From Leptotrichia sp. oral taxon 879 str. F0557 (lineage in GTDB: Bacteria; Fusobacteriota; Fusobacteriia; Fusobacteriales; Leptotrichiaceae): a stretch of DNA of 38,577 bases. The number at the start of each line of letters is the position of its first letter. The first letter of the stretch is position 1. Below the pieces are notes generated by a model. The model made no database searches, was not told where the DNA came from, and saw nothing but the letters and a program-made list of their open reading frames with translations. The DNA lies in the NCBI RefSeq assembly GCF_000469385.1, contig NZ_KI271358.1, positions 1-38,577 on the forward strand. The letters run 5' to 3'. A program made the translations under genes and the position numbers. Positions 1-8,513 of this stretch are shown here, one piece after another.

Positions 1-1769
1 TTTTTTACATAGTCTAGTACATTTTTTCTGCTTATCTTTGTAGAAACAGAATTTTCATTTTGGTTGATTTTAGCGTTTAGCATTTCATCAGTATCAATGG
101 TTTCAAACTTTCCTTCAATTCTATTGTCTGATGTGATTATCTCTTGATTTGTTCCATTTGCGGTAATATATTTTCTTTCACCATTTTCTTCAGGCTTTAT
201 TTCAAGTTTTGAATTATTTAAGCTAACTCTTCCTGTTACATGAAGATTTGAGTTCAACTCTGCTACAACTCTTGAATTTTCAAGTGATTCATAATTTCCA
301 TTAACTTGTGTTGATCCTCTGTTTTCAAGAGTTCCGTCATTTGTTATATTGTTATTTATTCTGGCGTTATTTGTGGAAAGTATAGCACGTCTACGGACAT
401 TCAGTGACGATACATAAGTACCATTTACTCTTAATCTTCCTGCATTTACATTTGTATCACCAAGGAAAGTTGAGTTTCCCGATAATATAAGTTCTCCTGC
501 TCCATTTTTTTCCAGTCCAGCATTTCCTGAAATATCATTTGAGAAAGTATATACTCCACTTGGAATATTTACAATTACACTTGGTCCAAGTGCAAGCTGA
601 GTGTCAAATAAGGAAGGTCCTTTTAATGCCTTATCAATGTTTAAAAGTCCCCATCCATAAACAGAATCGACTCCTCTCTCTCCAATATCTGTAGCAGTTG
701 ACAATATAGTTTGTCTTATAAGATTTGCATCCATCCATGGATACTTTTCTTTGATTAGAGCGGCAGTTCCTGTTACGATTGGTGCCGCAAATGAAGATCC
801 TCCACCTACGAAGCTTCTTCCTCTTATTGTAAATGTGTGATCACTTATAGCTGTTACAGACCACATTTTTGCAACTCCTGCAGGAGATAATGGTGTAAGA
901 TTGCTCCAATCAGTATCTCCCATTCTTGATTCTTCCCTTGAAGTTAGTCCTACTACATTTATCCATCCTTTTTGTAAATCTGTTTCAAAATATGGGAGTC
1001 CCCCTTCAAGAGTAGGTTGGGTATCCGATGAATCATTTCCAGCGGCCCAAACAAATAATGCTCCATTATTGACTTCATTTCTATAGAATTGGAGCATCGC
1101 ACTTCCTATCTGATGTCCATAATAATGAGTTGAGGTTCTTGATGAGTTAAAATCTGTTACCATTGCATCAATTCCGAATGACTGGTTATAAATGGTAACC
1201 CCTCTATTTTTTAATTCCTGATACATTTCTAGTGTTGGCTCAGGTCTTGTTCCATCTGAAGAATGGTTTCCAGCATCAATTGCAAATACAGAGACTCCTT
1301 TTGCAATTCCTTCAGTTCTTCCTGCTGCTAATGCAGCTACAGTTATTCCATGATCATCATTTTCTGTAGATGAGGCAGTAAATCCCGGAACTGTAAATTT
1401 TGTCAATCTAGATCCAAACTTCTCAGTAAGATCTGATGCAAATGCTGAATTTTCGAATCCCACATCAATAATTCCTACTTTTACTCCTGTTCCTGTAATT
1501 GTTGTATTTGAATTATTATGTGGGTTACTACGATTATAACTAAGTTCTGTATTATTCCAAGCTATTGTCGGTGTTACAGTTGCAGTTGCAGTTGGTCTGT
1601 TTGTTCCAGAAGAAGGCGAATTAGTTGTGGTTCCAATACCACCGCCTCCACCGCCTCCACAGCTTATAACGAGAATAGCCATTCCCATAAGGATTGATCT
1701 TTTTTTAAAGTTATATTTTTTTAAAATTCCTTTTATTCCATTGTTAATCTGATTAAGATTTTTGGACAT
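1..1769 (-). CDS. Lipoprotein-type subtilisin-like serine protease with autotransporter repeats, 3' end cut by window
   Basis: Exported S8 subtilase; the C-terminal part lies beyond position 1. The start ATG (1767-1769) follows AAGGAG at good spacing. Residues 1-37 are a basic N-terminus, a hydrophobic stretch and a lipobox (VISC, Cys37), then a glycine run and a Ser/Thr-rich linker. The catalytic triad is visible: Asp102 in GIIDVG, His140 in NDDHG, Ser326 in GGSSFAAP. After the protease domain (about 95-375) comes a parallel-beta repeat region starting near 385, with a typical autotransporter-associated strand repeat (GAGELILSGN, then TNVNAGRLRVNG). The family normally ends in an outer-membrane beta-barrel, not visible here. 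A lipidated subtilase autotransporter recalls Neisseria NalP, and fusobacterial subtilase autotransporters (fusolisin-type) act as surface proteases. The substrate is unknown. The protease call is firm; the barrel is inferred. Confidence 0.9.
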   Translation of the reverse strand, partial: MSKNLNQINNGIKGILKKYNFKKRSILMGMAILVISCGGGGGGGIGTTTNSPSSGTNRPTATATVTPTIAWNNTELSYNRSNPHNNSNTTITGTGVKVGIIDVGFENSAFASDLTEKFGSRLTKFTVPGFTASSTENDDHGITVAALAAGRTEGIAKGVSVFAIDAGNHSSDGTRPEPTLEMYQELKNRGVTIYNQSFGIDAMVTDFNSSRTSTHYYGHQIGSAMLQFYRNEVNNGALFVWAAGNDSSDTQPTLEGGLPYFETDLQKGWINVVGLTSREESRMGDTDWSNLTPLSPAGVAKMWSVTAISDHTFTIRGRSFVGGGSSFAAPIVTGTAALIKEKYPWMDANLIRQTILSTATDIGERGVDSVYGWGLLNIDKALKGPSLFDTQLALGPSVIVNIPSGVYTFSNDISGNAGLEKNGAGELILSGNSTFLGDTNVNAGRLRVNGTYVSSLNVRRRAILSTNNARINNNITNDGTLENRGSTQVNGNYESLENSRVVAELNSNLHVTGRVSLNNSKLEIKPEENGERKYITANGTNQEIITSDNRIEGKFETIDTDEMLNAKINQNENSVSTKISRKNVLDYVK

Positions 1770-2028
1770 AGTGCTTTCTCCTTTTCAATATTTTTATTCT
1801 TGAATTTTGCATATGTTTAAGTTCACTATTATTAAAAAATTGACTTTTTGATGTAAAATTAAAAAAAATAAAATTTTTTTAATTATAAAACTCAATTTTA
1901 AAAGTATAAATTTAGCAAATATAAATACTGCAATTTAGATTTTCAAATTATCTTAATTTATAATTATAATAAATTTCCAATAATATTCTATCATATTTTT
2001 TAGAAAATCTCACTATAAACTAAAAATT

Positions 2029-2730
2029 TTATTTAAAAATTTCGCCAGCTTCCTTGTACCATAAAACTAAGTCCAGCTCATCCATTTTTATTTTTGAAAA
2101 ATTAGAATATTCTCGCATTTTTTCCTCAATTTCATAGTATTTTTTTTCAGTTATTGTTTTAGGAATTTCGCTAATTACATTAAGTGCTTTGAGATTTCTT
2201 AGAATATGTCTATCCAAAATGGCAATATTTTCTCCAAACCCAAGATTTCTGAGCACATGATTTGCCTCTTTTAATCCCATTCCTTTAATATTTTTCAAAA
2301 TCCATTTTCTTTTTTCAAAAGTATCGCCAATTTCTGATAATATTTTTTTTGGCTGCAATTTTCCATCTTTTGTCATTAATTCCCGTAATTCCACCAAGTA
2401 TCGTGATTTATTATTCTTAAATCTGACAATATTTAGAAATTCTACTATTTCTTCAGGCTTTCCGTTGTAAAGCAGTCCATTTTCCACCAAAGTTGTAATG
2501 GCTTGCCAAGCATTTTTTGCTTTTGACTGAGGTGTCAGAATACAAAATGCCATTTCCGCAAATACTTCTTTTTCTGTACCTTTCCAAGCCTTTTTATAGC
2601 CTTCTATAGCTTTTCCGATACCTTTTTTTATTTCTTTATAAATTTTAAGAATTTCTTCGTGTTTTTCCTTATCAATTCTTTTGCTAATTTCATTGTTTTC
2701 TATATTCTTTTTTTGTTTTTTTTCAGACAT
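2029..2730 (-). CDS. ogg: N-glycosylase/DNA lyase, Ogg2-type 8-oxoguanine repair enzyme
   Basis: Base-excision repair enzyme of the HhH-GPD superfamily, expected to remove 8-oxoguanine and nick the strand by beta-elimination. The 233-aa protein has a Lys-rich N-terminus (about 40 residues), a helical core, then the helix-hairpin-helix (KGMGLKEA, about 149-156) with the expected catalytic Lys154, and the catalytic Asp173 in AILDRHIL. Both key residues are present, and the length fits the compact Ogg2 class of archaea and anaerobic bacteria rather than the three-domain Ogg1. The start has GAGGA about 8 nt upstream. It lies 32 bp downstream of the esterase gene on the same strand, so the two are probably cotranscribed. 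Substrate preference is inferred from family. Confidence 0.85.
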   Translation of the reverse strand: MSEKKQKKNIENNEISKRIDKEKHEEILKIYKEIKKGIGKAIEGYKKAWKGTEKEVFAEMAFCILTPQSKAKNAWQAITTLVENGLLYNGKPEEIVEFLNIVRFKNNKSRYLVELRELMTKDGKLQPKKILSEIGDTFEKRKWILKNIKGMGLKEANHVLRNLGFGENIAILDRHILRNLKALNVISEIPKTITEKKYYEIEEKMREYSNFSKIKMDELDLVLWYKEAGEIFK

Positions 2731-2762
2731 AATTAAAATTCCTCGTTTTATTATTTTTTATT

Positions 2763-3638
2763 TTATTTCAGAAAAAAATTTCCGATTTCATCAATAGTTT
2801 CTTCTGATTCCTTGAGAGGTGCCAAAATCCAGTCGTGGCACAAATTTTCCCCAATTTTTATTTCTACACTTGTTCCGATTGCAACTTCCATCAAATCACT
2901 TAATTTTAAGCAATCAGGATATAAAATTTCATTTGTTCCGAAAATTAGAAAAATTTCTCCAAGATTGTCCATATTTCCATAAATTGGCGAAATCATAGGA
3001 TTTTTCACATCCAGTTCTCCTGCAAACTGTTTTCCTGTTATAATAAGCCCATTCAGTGGTAAGAGAGGATCTTTTTCTGCAAATTCCTCTATTTCCTCAT
3101 TTGTCATTGAAACATCTACCCAAGGTGACATTAACGCAGTTTTCTTTGGAAATGGCAAATCTTCCTTATTTTTCAATATTTGTAAAAATGCAAGTGCCAA
3201 GCCACCACCAGAAGAATCACCAAATAAGTAAAATTCATCATCTTTATATTTATTAGTTATATGTCTATAAGCCTCCATTAATACTCGATGAGCTTTGTCA
3301 ACAGTATTTTCTGGAGCAAGTGGATAGTCAATGAATGTAACTTTTAAATGAAATTTCTTAACTAATTTTTCAATAATATTTTTATGAGCTCTGACAGCAC
3401 GCATTACATAAGCACCACCGTGTAGAAAAACAACGTGTCTGTTATAGCTTTCTTCTGAAAAAACTGTCAAAACTTGGAATTCACCAATAAACTGCTCATC
3501 AGTAATAAGCGATTTGTCAAAATTCTTTTTATTCAAAAAATCCGTATCTCTCCTCGGATTTAAAAAATCCTTTTCCTTATATTTTTTCATGTTCACCAAT
3601 TTTGCGATTGGTACTGCAATATCTGATAATAAACTCAT
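2763..3638 (-). CDS. alpha/beta hydrolase, hormone-sensitive-lipase-type esterase
   Basis: Cytoplasmic carboxylesterase-like protein of 291 aa with the two hallmarks of the HSL (alpha/beta-hydrolase fold 3) family: the oxyanion-hole motif HGGAY at 73-77 and the nucleophile elbow GDSSGG at 140-145 (Ser142). A C-terminal CHDW near residue 268 offers the catalytic His; the acid is probably the Asp in YPD near 240. No signal peptide is seen. Family members hydrolyse short acyl esters, but the natural substrate cannot be read from sequence. Ribosome-binding sequence is weak (ATGAGAAA before the start). First gene of a probable pair with the downstream ogg gene. Confidence 0.8.
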   Translation of the reverse strand: MSLLSDIAVPIAKLVNMKKYKEKDFLNPRRDTDFLNKKNFDKSLITDEQFIGEFQVLTVFSEESYNRHVVFLHGGAYVMRAVRAHKNIIEKLVKKFHLKVTFIDYPLAPENTVDKAHRVLMEAYRHITNKYKDDEFYLFGDSSGGGLALAFLQILKNKEDLPFPKKTALMSPWVDVSMTNEEIEEFAEKDPLLPLNGLIITGKQFAGELDVKNPMISPIYGNMDNLGEIFLIFGTNEILYPDCLKLSDLMEVAIGTSVEIKIGENLCHDWILAPLKESEETIDEIGNFFLK

Positions 3639-3839
3639 TTTCTCATTTTATTTTTTAAGAAAAATAATCAAACTCCTTTCTTATTTTTTAGATTTATGTT
3701 ATTTTTATTTAGAACATATTTTAAAGTTAAAATTAATCTAAATAATTAAAAGTTAATATTTTAAAATTTATTCGAATAAGATTAATATAAGTTAGATTAT
3801 TTAAGCAGCAGATTTTTTTTAATTTAATACATTATATTT

Positions 3840-4421
3840 TTATTCAATAAATTTTATTTTATCTTCAATTTCTGCATAACGCTCTTTTCCAATAATCTTT
3901 TCTAAATCGACATTCGATCTTATGTTATTTTTTTCAATTTCATAAAGTAATTTTTTTATTTCCTTATTTGTAAATCCTATTTTTTTTAATTCTTTTTCAT
4001 TTAACGTGTTAATATTGTATTTTGTAATTTCACGTCCATAATTTTTGGTTGAATCCTGAATTTTTTCATTATCCACAAACAAAAATTTTTGTGCGATTTC
4101 AAAGCCAGACTTTCCAAATCCTGAAATATTTTTTACTTCATTAACATCTTTAATAATACCAACTTCATCTCTATATTTTACAAATTTTTCAGCCTTATTT
4201 TTATTAATTCCCAATTTTAGCAAATCCTTGTATTCAACATTATTAATGTCAAATTTTATATTACTTTTTGTCAAATCAGCATCTTTTTTAGCTTTTTCCT
4301 TTTTATAATTTTTTTCCTTACTAATTTCAATTTCAGGAATATTTTTGTCCTCAATTAAAAGTCTTAAAAAATTTCCCGCAATTAACAGTATTACAAAAAT
4401 AATGACATATTTTATTTTCAT
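3840..4421 (-). CDS. Membrane-anchored helix-hairpin-helix protein, ComEA-like
   Basis: 193-aa protein with one N-terminal membrane segment (about 5-22), a charged linker, and a helix-hairpin-helix domain at about 57-117 matching the ComEA pattern (FDINN..DLLKLGINKNKAEKFVKYRDEVG, then a NISGFGKSGFEIAQKF half). A second related Asn/Leu-rich segment follows (NINTLNEKELKKIGFTNKEIKKLL, about 134-157). ComEA binds incoming double-stranded DNA outside the inner membrane during transformation, and the topology here fits that. No comEC or other competence gene is in the window, so a competence role is inference from domain and topology. The start has AGGGGG about 9 nt upstream. Confidence 0.65.
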   Translation of the reverse strand: MKIKYVIIFVILLIAGNFLRLLIEDKNIPEIEISKEKNYKKEKAKKDADLTKSNIKFDINNVEYKDLLKLGINKNKAEKFVKYRDEVGIIKDVNEVKNISGFGKSGFEIAQKFLFVDNEKIQDSTKNYGREITKYNINTLNEKELKKIGFTNKEIKKLLYEIEKNNIRSNVDLEKIIGKERYAEIEDKIKFIE

Positions 4422-4684
4422 AAATAATCCCCCTTTTGATTACATTATACTTAAATATTTCCCCCAAATCTGCCACTTAAATAAAATAACTTATATTTTA
4501 TGACAAATTATACCATATTGATTTGTTATTTGATAGATAAAAAAATTAAAATTTGGATTTTATTATTTTGTAGTCATTAAAGAAAATTTTTATCTATTTA
4601 ATTAAGTTATTTTCTAAATTTTCTTTATATTTTTTTGGTTAATAATAATTTTTTTATAATTTTTATATTTTGCCTTTTTTTAAG
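4422..4684. other. Gene-free AT-rich stretch upstream of the ComEA-like gene
   Basis: No credible reading frame on either strand. It must contain the promoter of the minus-strand ComEA-like gene, but no unambiguous -35/-10 pair stands out. Nothing else was recognised. Confidence 0.5.
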
Positions 4685-4716
4685 TATAAAGGGGATCAAT
4701 CGCTATCCCCTTTATA
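4685..4716. other. Perfect 12-bp stem-loop at the edge of the structured repeat
   Basis: TATAAAGGGGAT (4685-4696) pairs perfectly with ATCCCCTTTATA (4705-4716) around an 8-nt loop CAATCGCT. No T-run follows on either strand, so it is not an obvious intrinsic terminator. It abuts the left end (TGGCTCG, 4721) of the repeat copy and has the same 8-nt loop size as the hairpin at the repeat's other end. Confidence 0.6.
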
Positions 4717-4720
4717 ATCC

Positions 4721-5078
4721 TGGCTCGTCTAAGCATTTTTTTGAAATAAAATTGAAACTCGCTTTTTAATAAAAGTTATTATTAATTCTTAAAATAATTA
4801 TAACTTAAATGTTTTGAAAAAGCTCAAACAGTCAATTTCATTCCAAAAAAATCACGACAATTTTTAGTATAATTACAAAAGATAATCTTATTAAAATAAA
4901 TTCCAAGCAAAATTTCGTTAGAAGAAAAATAGCTGTTTGAGCTTTTGGAACAAATTTTAAATTAGATAAGATTGTTTGAATTAAAATTATTTATATTCAA
5001 AAGCGAGTTCTATTTTTCTTATATAAGAAATTTTTGCGTAAAGCGGGTTTGTAAGGGCATGGCGTCTGATGCCCTTAC
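4721..5078 (+). repeat. Structured intergenic repeat, copy 1
   Basis: About 360 bp of non-coding DNA alignable by eye to the reverse complement of 11391-11655. Shared blocks include AACTCGCTTTT, GCAAAATTTCGTTA, CTGTTTGAGCTTTT, TATTCAAAAGC and TTTTGCGTAA-GCGGG, ending in a hairpin with loop GGCGTCTG (5051-5078). Copy 1 holds two inverted modules of 76-77 nt: 4756-4831 (AACTCGCTTTT...AAAAGCTCAAACAG) and 4933-5009 (CTGTTTGAGCTTTT...AAAAGCGAGTT), whose ends are perfect complements (11 and 14 bp). No transposase or reading frame is inside. It resembles a MITE or a structured-RNA repeat; which one is unknown. Confidence 0.75.
5051..5078 (+). other. Hairpin with GGCGTCTG loop, copy 1
   Basis: Perfect 10-bp stem GTAAGGGCAT (5051-5060) / ATGCCCTTAC (5069-5078) around the loop GGCGTCTG. 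The same loop tops a stem of different sequence at 11391-11418. No U-tract follows (GTCAAAAAAG), so it is not a normal terminator. It lies about 200 bp upstream of the DUF4153-like gene on the coding strand of that gene. Confidence 0.7.
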
Positions 5079-5277
5079 GTCAAAAAAGATTTAGAATTAT
5101 AAATAAAAAAAAATAATTAATTAAAATAATCTAGAAAATAAGTGATTAAGGAAATAACTTTATTGAGGGAGAAAAAAGAAAATAAAATAATTTTCTCATT
5201 TTTTTTAGCTAAGAATGTGATATTATAATATAAAAATAAATAGTAAAATCAAAAATTATGATAAGAGGTGTTTATCA

Positions 5278-7140
5278 ATGGGAAAAATTACAGAAAAATT
5301 TAAGAAGTTATTTGGATATTTTAAGGGAGGGGCTGATAGATTTAGAGTGACGGTTGTTTTTACGTTAATGGTTTTTGGATTAGTTGTTTTGACTACGGAA
5401 CTTGAGAATCTTAATTATGAAAAGCTTTCTGTTGTTTCTTCAAGCTTGATAGAGATAAATAAATGCTTTGTGCTTGGTATTTTTTTAACTGCGATGTTTG
5501 AAGTTATTAGGGAACAATATTTTGAAGAAAGAAAAAAATGGATAATTAGAACTATTTATACAGTTTTAACTGTTGTTATTGGATTTGGAACTTATGTTCT
5601 CTGTTTTATCGTTTATAATTTTGAAATTGGATTTTGGATGTTATTACCTGTTTCAATATTAATTTTTCTTTTAGTGCCTATTTTAAAAAATGAAAATAAG
5701 GAAAAATATTTGCAGTCTGTGTTTGTAAATTTTGTTGTATCATTAATTTTTGCAACTGTGCTTTATATCGGAATTTCATTAATTTTAGCGACTATTACTG
5801 CATTATTTGGGTTTGAGATGTTTTATGGCTTTGTTTTAAGATTTTATATGTATTCGTGGGTGTTTGTATTTGATGTTCTGGGAGTATCGCTTTTCTTATC
5901 GTTGTTGAAAAAGCCTGATGATAATTTGGAAAGTTATGATTTTCCGTATATTTTAAAAATGCTGATAAAATTTGTAATTACTCCGTTAATTATTATTTAT
6001 ACAGGGATTTTATATGTTTATCTTGCAACTGTAGTTATATCTATGAAATTACCAAAGGGGCTAATTTCTCATCTTGTCCTTTGGTACACAGCGTTTAGCC
6101 TTATTATTATCATTTTGATAACTCCGCTTGCTAAAAATGACAAATTCTTAGGTAATTTTAAAAAATATTTTCCATATTTTTCTATACCTTTAATTTTTGC
6201 TTCACTGTTTGCAATTTTTCAAAGAATTTACCAGTATGGAATTACAGAAAACCGATATTATGTGCTTCTTCTCATATTCTGGCTATTTTTCTGCATGATT
6301 TTATACATAAGAAAATCAAAAGTGACAGGAGTTTTTGTAAGTTTGATTATTTGTTTAATAATTGCTGTTTATACTCCATTTAGTGCAGAAAAAGTGAGTG
6401 TTTACAGTCAAAGTCAAAGACTGAAGAGAATGCTTGTAAAATATGGAGCTTTAAAAGATGGAAAAGTTTCCAAAATTACACAAAACTTGACTAATAAGCA
6501 AGGAAATGAGGTTTATACAGCGATTGACTATATATCTGCTAGACAAGGCTCATCGGTTAAAAATCTTGGATTAAAAAATTCTGCTGGAAAAATCTATCAA
6601 ACTTCTCATGATTTGGAAAAGGATTTGGGAATTAAAGATTCTTGGAGAGAGTATTATTCTTATGGTATTGAAGATGATGATGACAGAGAAAGTTATGATG
6701 AAAGAAAAGTAATTACATATAACTTAAAGACAAATGAGAATACTTCAGCTATTTTGGAAACAAATGGCTATGATAATGTCATTCATTACCGAAAAGACTG
6801 GGGAGAAGCATCTACTCAGACAAGTGAATCTGATAAATACAAAGTTGTCATTCTAAATAAAATAATAACAATAAGTGCTAAAAATGGTACAGAACTTGCG
6901 AAATTTAATTATGAAGACATAATAAAGCAAGTCTCAGCAAAATTAAAAACTCTAAAACTTCAAAATATAGGAAGTCAAGATGAAGAATACAAAGTTCCTC
7001 AAAAAGACTTTGAATACATCGGAACAGCAGGAAATATAAATTACAAAATTTCATTACAAAGTATTTATGAAGAAATAAAGGATGGCAAAATGACAGATAT
7101 GAATTATGAATTTGATTTTATGTTTTCTGAGAAGAAATAA
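5278..7140 (+). CDS. Polytopic membrane protein, DUF4153-like
   Basis: 620-aa inner-membrane protein of unknown function. Residues 22-365 hold about eleven hydrophobic segments (for example 24-41, 89-112, 147-175 and 345-365). Residues about 380-620 form a hydrophilic domain without recognised motifs, with an acidic stretch (EDDDDRESYDE, about 466-476). The architecture and the phrasing of the first 100 residues recall DUF4153 proteins; that assignment is from memory of the family and is moderate. The start follows AAGAGGTG at good spacing. A TATAAT-like hexamer lies near 5220-5228, without a convincing -35. The next gene begins about 105 bp downstream on the same strand. Confidence 0.6.
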   Translation: MGKITEKFKKLFGYFKGGADRFRVTVVFTLMVFGLVVLTTELENLNYEKLSVVSSSLIEINKCFVLGIFLTAMFEVIREQYFEERKKWIIRTIYTVLTVVIGFGTYVLCFIVYNFEIGFWMLLPVSILIFLLVPILKNENKEKYLQSVFVNFVVSLIFATVLYIGISLILATITALFGFEMFYGFVLRFYMYSWVFVFDVLGVSLFLSLLKKPDDNLESYDFPYILKMLIKFVITPLIIIYTGILYVYLATVVISMKLPKGLISHLVLWYTAFSLIIIILITPLAKNDKFLGNFKKYFPYFSIPLIFASLFAIFQRIYQYGITENRYYVLLLIFWLFFCMILYIRKSKVTGVFVSLIICLIIAVYTPFSAEKVSVYSQSQRLKRMLVKYGALKDGKVSKITQNLTNKQGNEVYTAIDYISARQGSSVKNLGLKNSAGKIYQTSHDLEKDLGIKDSWREYYSYGIEDDDDRESYDERKVITYNLKTNENTSAILETNGYDNVIHYRKDWGEASTQTSESDKYKVVILNKIITISAKNGTELAKFNYEDIIKQVSAKLKTLKLQNIGSQDEEYKVPQKDFEYIGTAGNINYKISLQSIYEEIKDGKMTDMNYEFDFMFSEKK

Positions 7141-7245
7141 TTACTAAAGAATAAAAGTAGAAAATCGGAATCCTACTGAAAATAAAGTCAAAGTTGATTT
7201 AAAAGTTAATAAGTTTGATTTTCGATTTTTGTGAAAGGAAAAAAA

Positions 7246-8043
7246 ATGACAATAAGAAAAAAATATATATTAATAAATTTTTCTGTTACGATATTTGTAT
7301 TACTAATTATATTCGTTTTGTGGTTACGAATGCAACACTCAATTTTTAATTATATATTGATTATTTCATTAATCTTGGTGTTTGAATTTCTGAAAATAGA
7401 TAAAAGAATGTATGTGTACTTTTATCAAAAATATATGAATATATTAAATGAAGAACTTGATCCTGAAAAATTTATAGAAATTACGCAAAATGAATACGAC
7501 AGAAATAAAAATAAGCGATATAGAAATTATATGAAACTGAATCTTTGTGCGGGATATTCTTCACTAGGAAAAGTAGAAGAAGCCTATCAAAATTTAAAGG
7601 ATATAGATTTATCCAAAAAATCATTATTCAGGGAACAGGATAAAATCCTGTATTACTATAACGAAGCGCTGTTATTGCATGGACTCGAAAGAAAAGAAGA
7701 GGCAATAGTGATTTACAAAGAAAAAGTTTTAAAAATGATGGAGAAATTTAAAACTAAAAAAGGAATTGATGAAACAAATGCTATGATTGAATTTTTAAAT
7801 GGAATTTTATTTTATGAAAATGATACCACAAAAATGATAGAAATTTTATCAGAAACATTAAAAAAGTTAAGTGTTAAACGTCAAGTTTTGGTAATTAAAC
7901 ATTTATTGGCAAATTATAAGTCAAAAGTAGGCAAAATGGAAGAAGCAAGAAAATTATACGAAGAAGTTATTGAAAACGGAAATAAGTTATACATTGTAGA
8001 AGAGACAAAAGAAAAGTTAAAAAATTTGATAGAAACAAACTGA
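7246..8043 (+). CDS. Membrane-anchored TPR-like repeat protein
   Basis: 265-aa protein with two N-terminal hydrophobic segments (about 8-26 and 33-47) followed by a helical, Glu/Lys-rich domain. It has repeated helix pairs of tetratricopeptide type (KLNLCAGYSSLGKVEEAYQNLKDID; YYNEALLLHGLERKEEAIVIYKEKV; LLANYKSKVGKMEEARKLYEEVI). TPR domains mediate protein contacts; no partner is evident. A GTG codon at 7231 is in frame, but ATG 7246 is preferred because AAAGGA (7234-7239) sits at normal spacing before it. The TGA stop overlaps the ATG of the following ydcF remnant (TGATG), suggesting translational coupling at least ancestrally. Confidence 0.65.
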   Translation: MTIRKKYILINFSVTIFVLLIIFVLWLRMQHSIFNYILIISLILVFEFLKIDKRMYVYFYQKYMNILNEELDPEKFIEITQNEYDRNKNKRYRNYMKLNLCAGYSSLGKVEEAYQNLKDIDLSKKSLFREQDKILYYYNEALLLHGLERKEEAIVIYKEKVLKMMEKFKTKKGIDETNAMIEFLNGILFYENDTTKMIEILSETLKKLSVKRQVLVIKHLLANYKSKVGKMEEARKLYEEVIENGNKLYIVEETKEKLKNLIETN

Positions 8044-8066
8044 TGAAAAGGCAGGGTAAAATTGTA

Positions 8067-8476
8067 ATGGATAAGAAAATTAGCAAATATGAGATTGCAA
8101 ATTGTATCAATGTATTAGGAAATTTTTGTGGAAAGAGAGATATTGATGAATTAACAGCTTTTGAACTGATAAAAAAATATGAGGTTGAAAAAGCGGATAT
8201 CATGGTACTTTTTGGCGGTTCTATTTTCGCAAATGCTATGAAAAATTATGCTTTGAAAATGATATATTTGGAATGTAGGATATTGACAGATATATAACTT
8301 TGCTAATGGGTGAAATTCCGAAGCTCACGGATGATGAAAATGGATATGGGCCTAAGGGAACAAGCTATATAGCTCACATTGATATTCTGGAAGATATTAA
8401 AAATGCTTTTTTGAGTTTAAAGCAAATTTATGGTGATAAAGTTAGAAAGGCTAATCCTTTGTATGCTTCTAAATAA
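8067..8476 (+). pseudogene. Decayed ydcF-like gene (DUF218/ElyC-SanA-YdcF family), internal deletion plus frame change
   Basis: Two pieces of one YdcF-type protein are present in different frames. The 5' piece (from ATG 8067, or 8043 in frame) encodes an N-terminal YdcF-like segment ending KADIMVLFGGSI..., the start of the DUF218 fold, and stops at 8297. The 3' piece (about 8284-8476) encodes DRYITLLMGEIPKLTDDENG, then a YGP(K)G motif and a short helical end, closely matching the E. coli YdcF C-terminus (ERYLSLLTGELPRL..DGYGPRG). About 130 residues of the family's middle are missing and the frame shifts at the junction near 8275-8285. A product of the 5' piece alone would lack most of the domain. 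It directly overlaps the upstream TPR-like gene. Confidence 0.75.
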
Positions 8477-8480
8477 AAAA

Positions 8481-8507
8481 ATCAGCCTTAATATAAAGAC
8501 TGATAAT
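8481..8507. terminator. Weak bidirectional terminator between convergent genes
   Basis: ATCAG-C-CTT (8481-8489) pairs with AAG-A-CTGAT (8496-8504) with one mismatch and a 6-nt loop. A-rich sequence lies on the left, so on the minus strand the stem is followed by a T-rich run. It lies between the converging ydcF remnant and the permease gene. Confidence 0.5.
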
Positions 8508-8513
8508 TAATTA

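Noticed and set aside
5051-5078. Hairpin considered as an intrinsic terminator
   Set aside because: No T-run after the stem on either strand, and no gene ends just upstream.
4721-5078. Considered as an insertion sequence
   Set aside because: No transposase frame inside and no target-site duplication that I could see; too short for an autonomous element.
7967-8203. Minus-strand hydrophobic open frame over the TPR-like/ydcF junction
   Set aside because: Hydrophobicity is the antisense image of Lys/Glu-rich coding sequence; no start signals.
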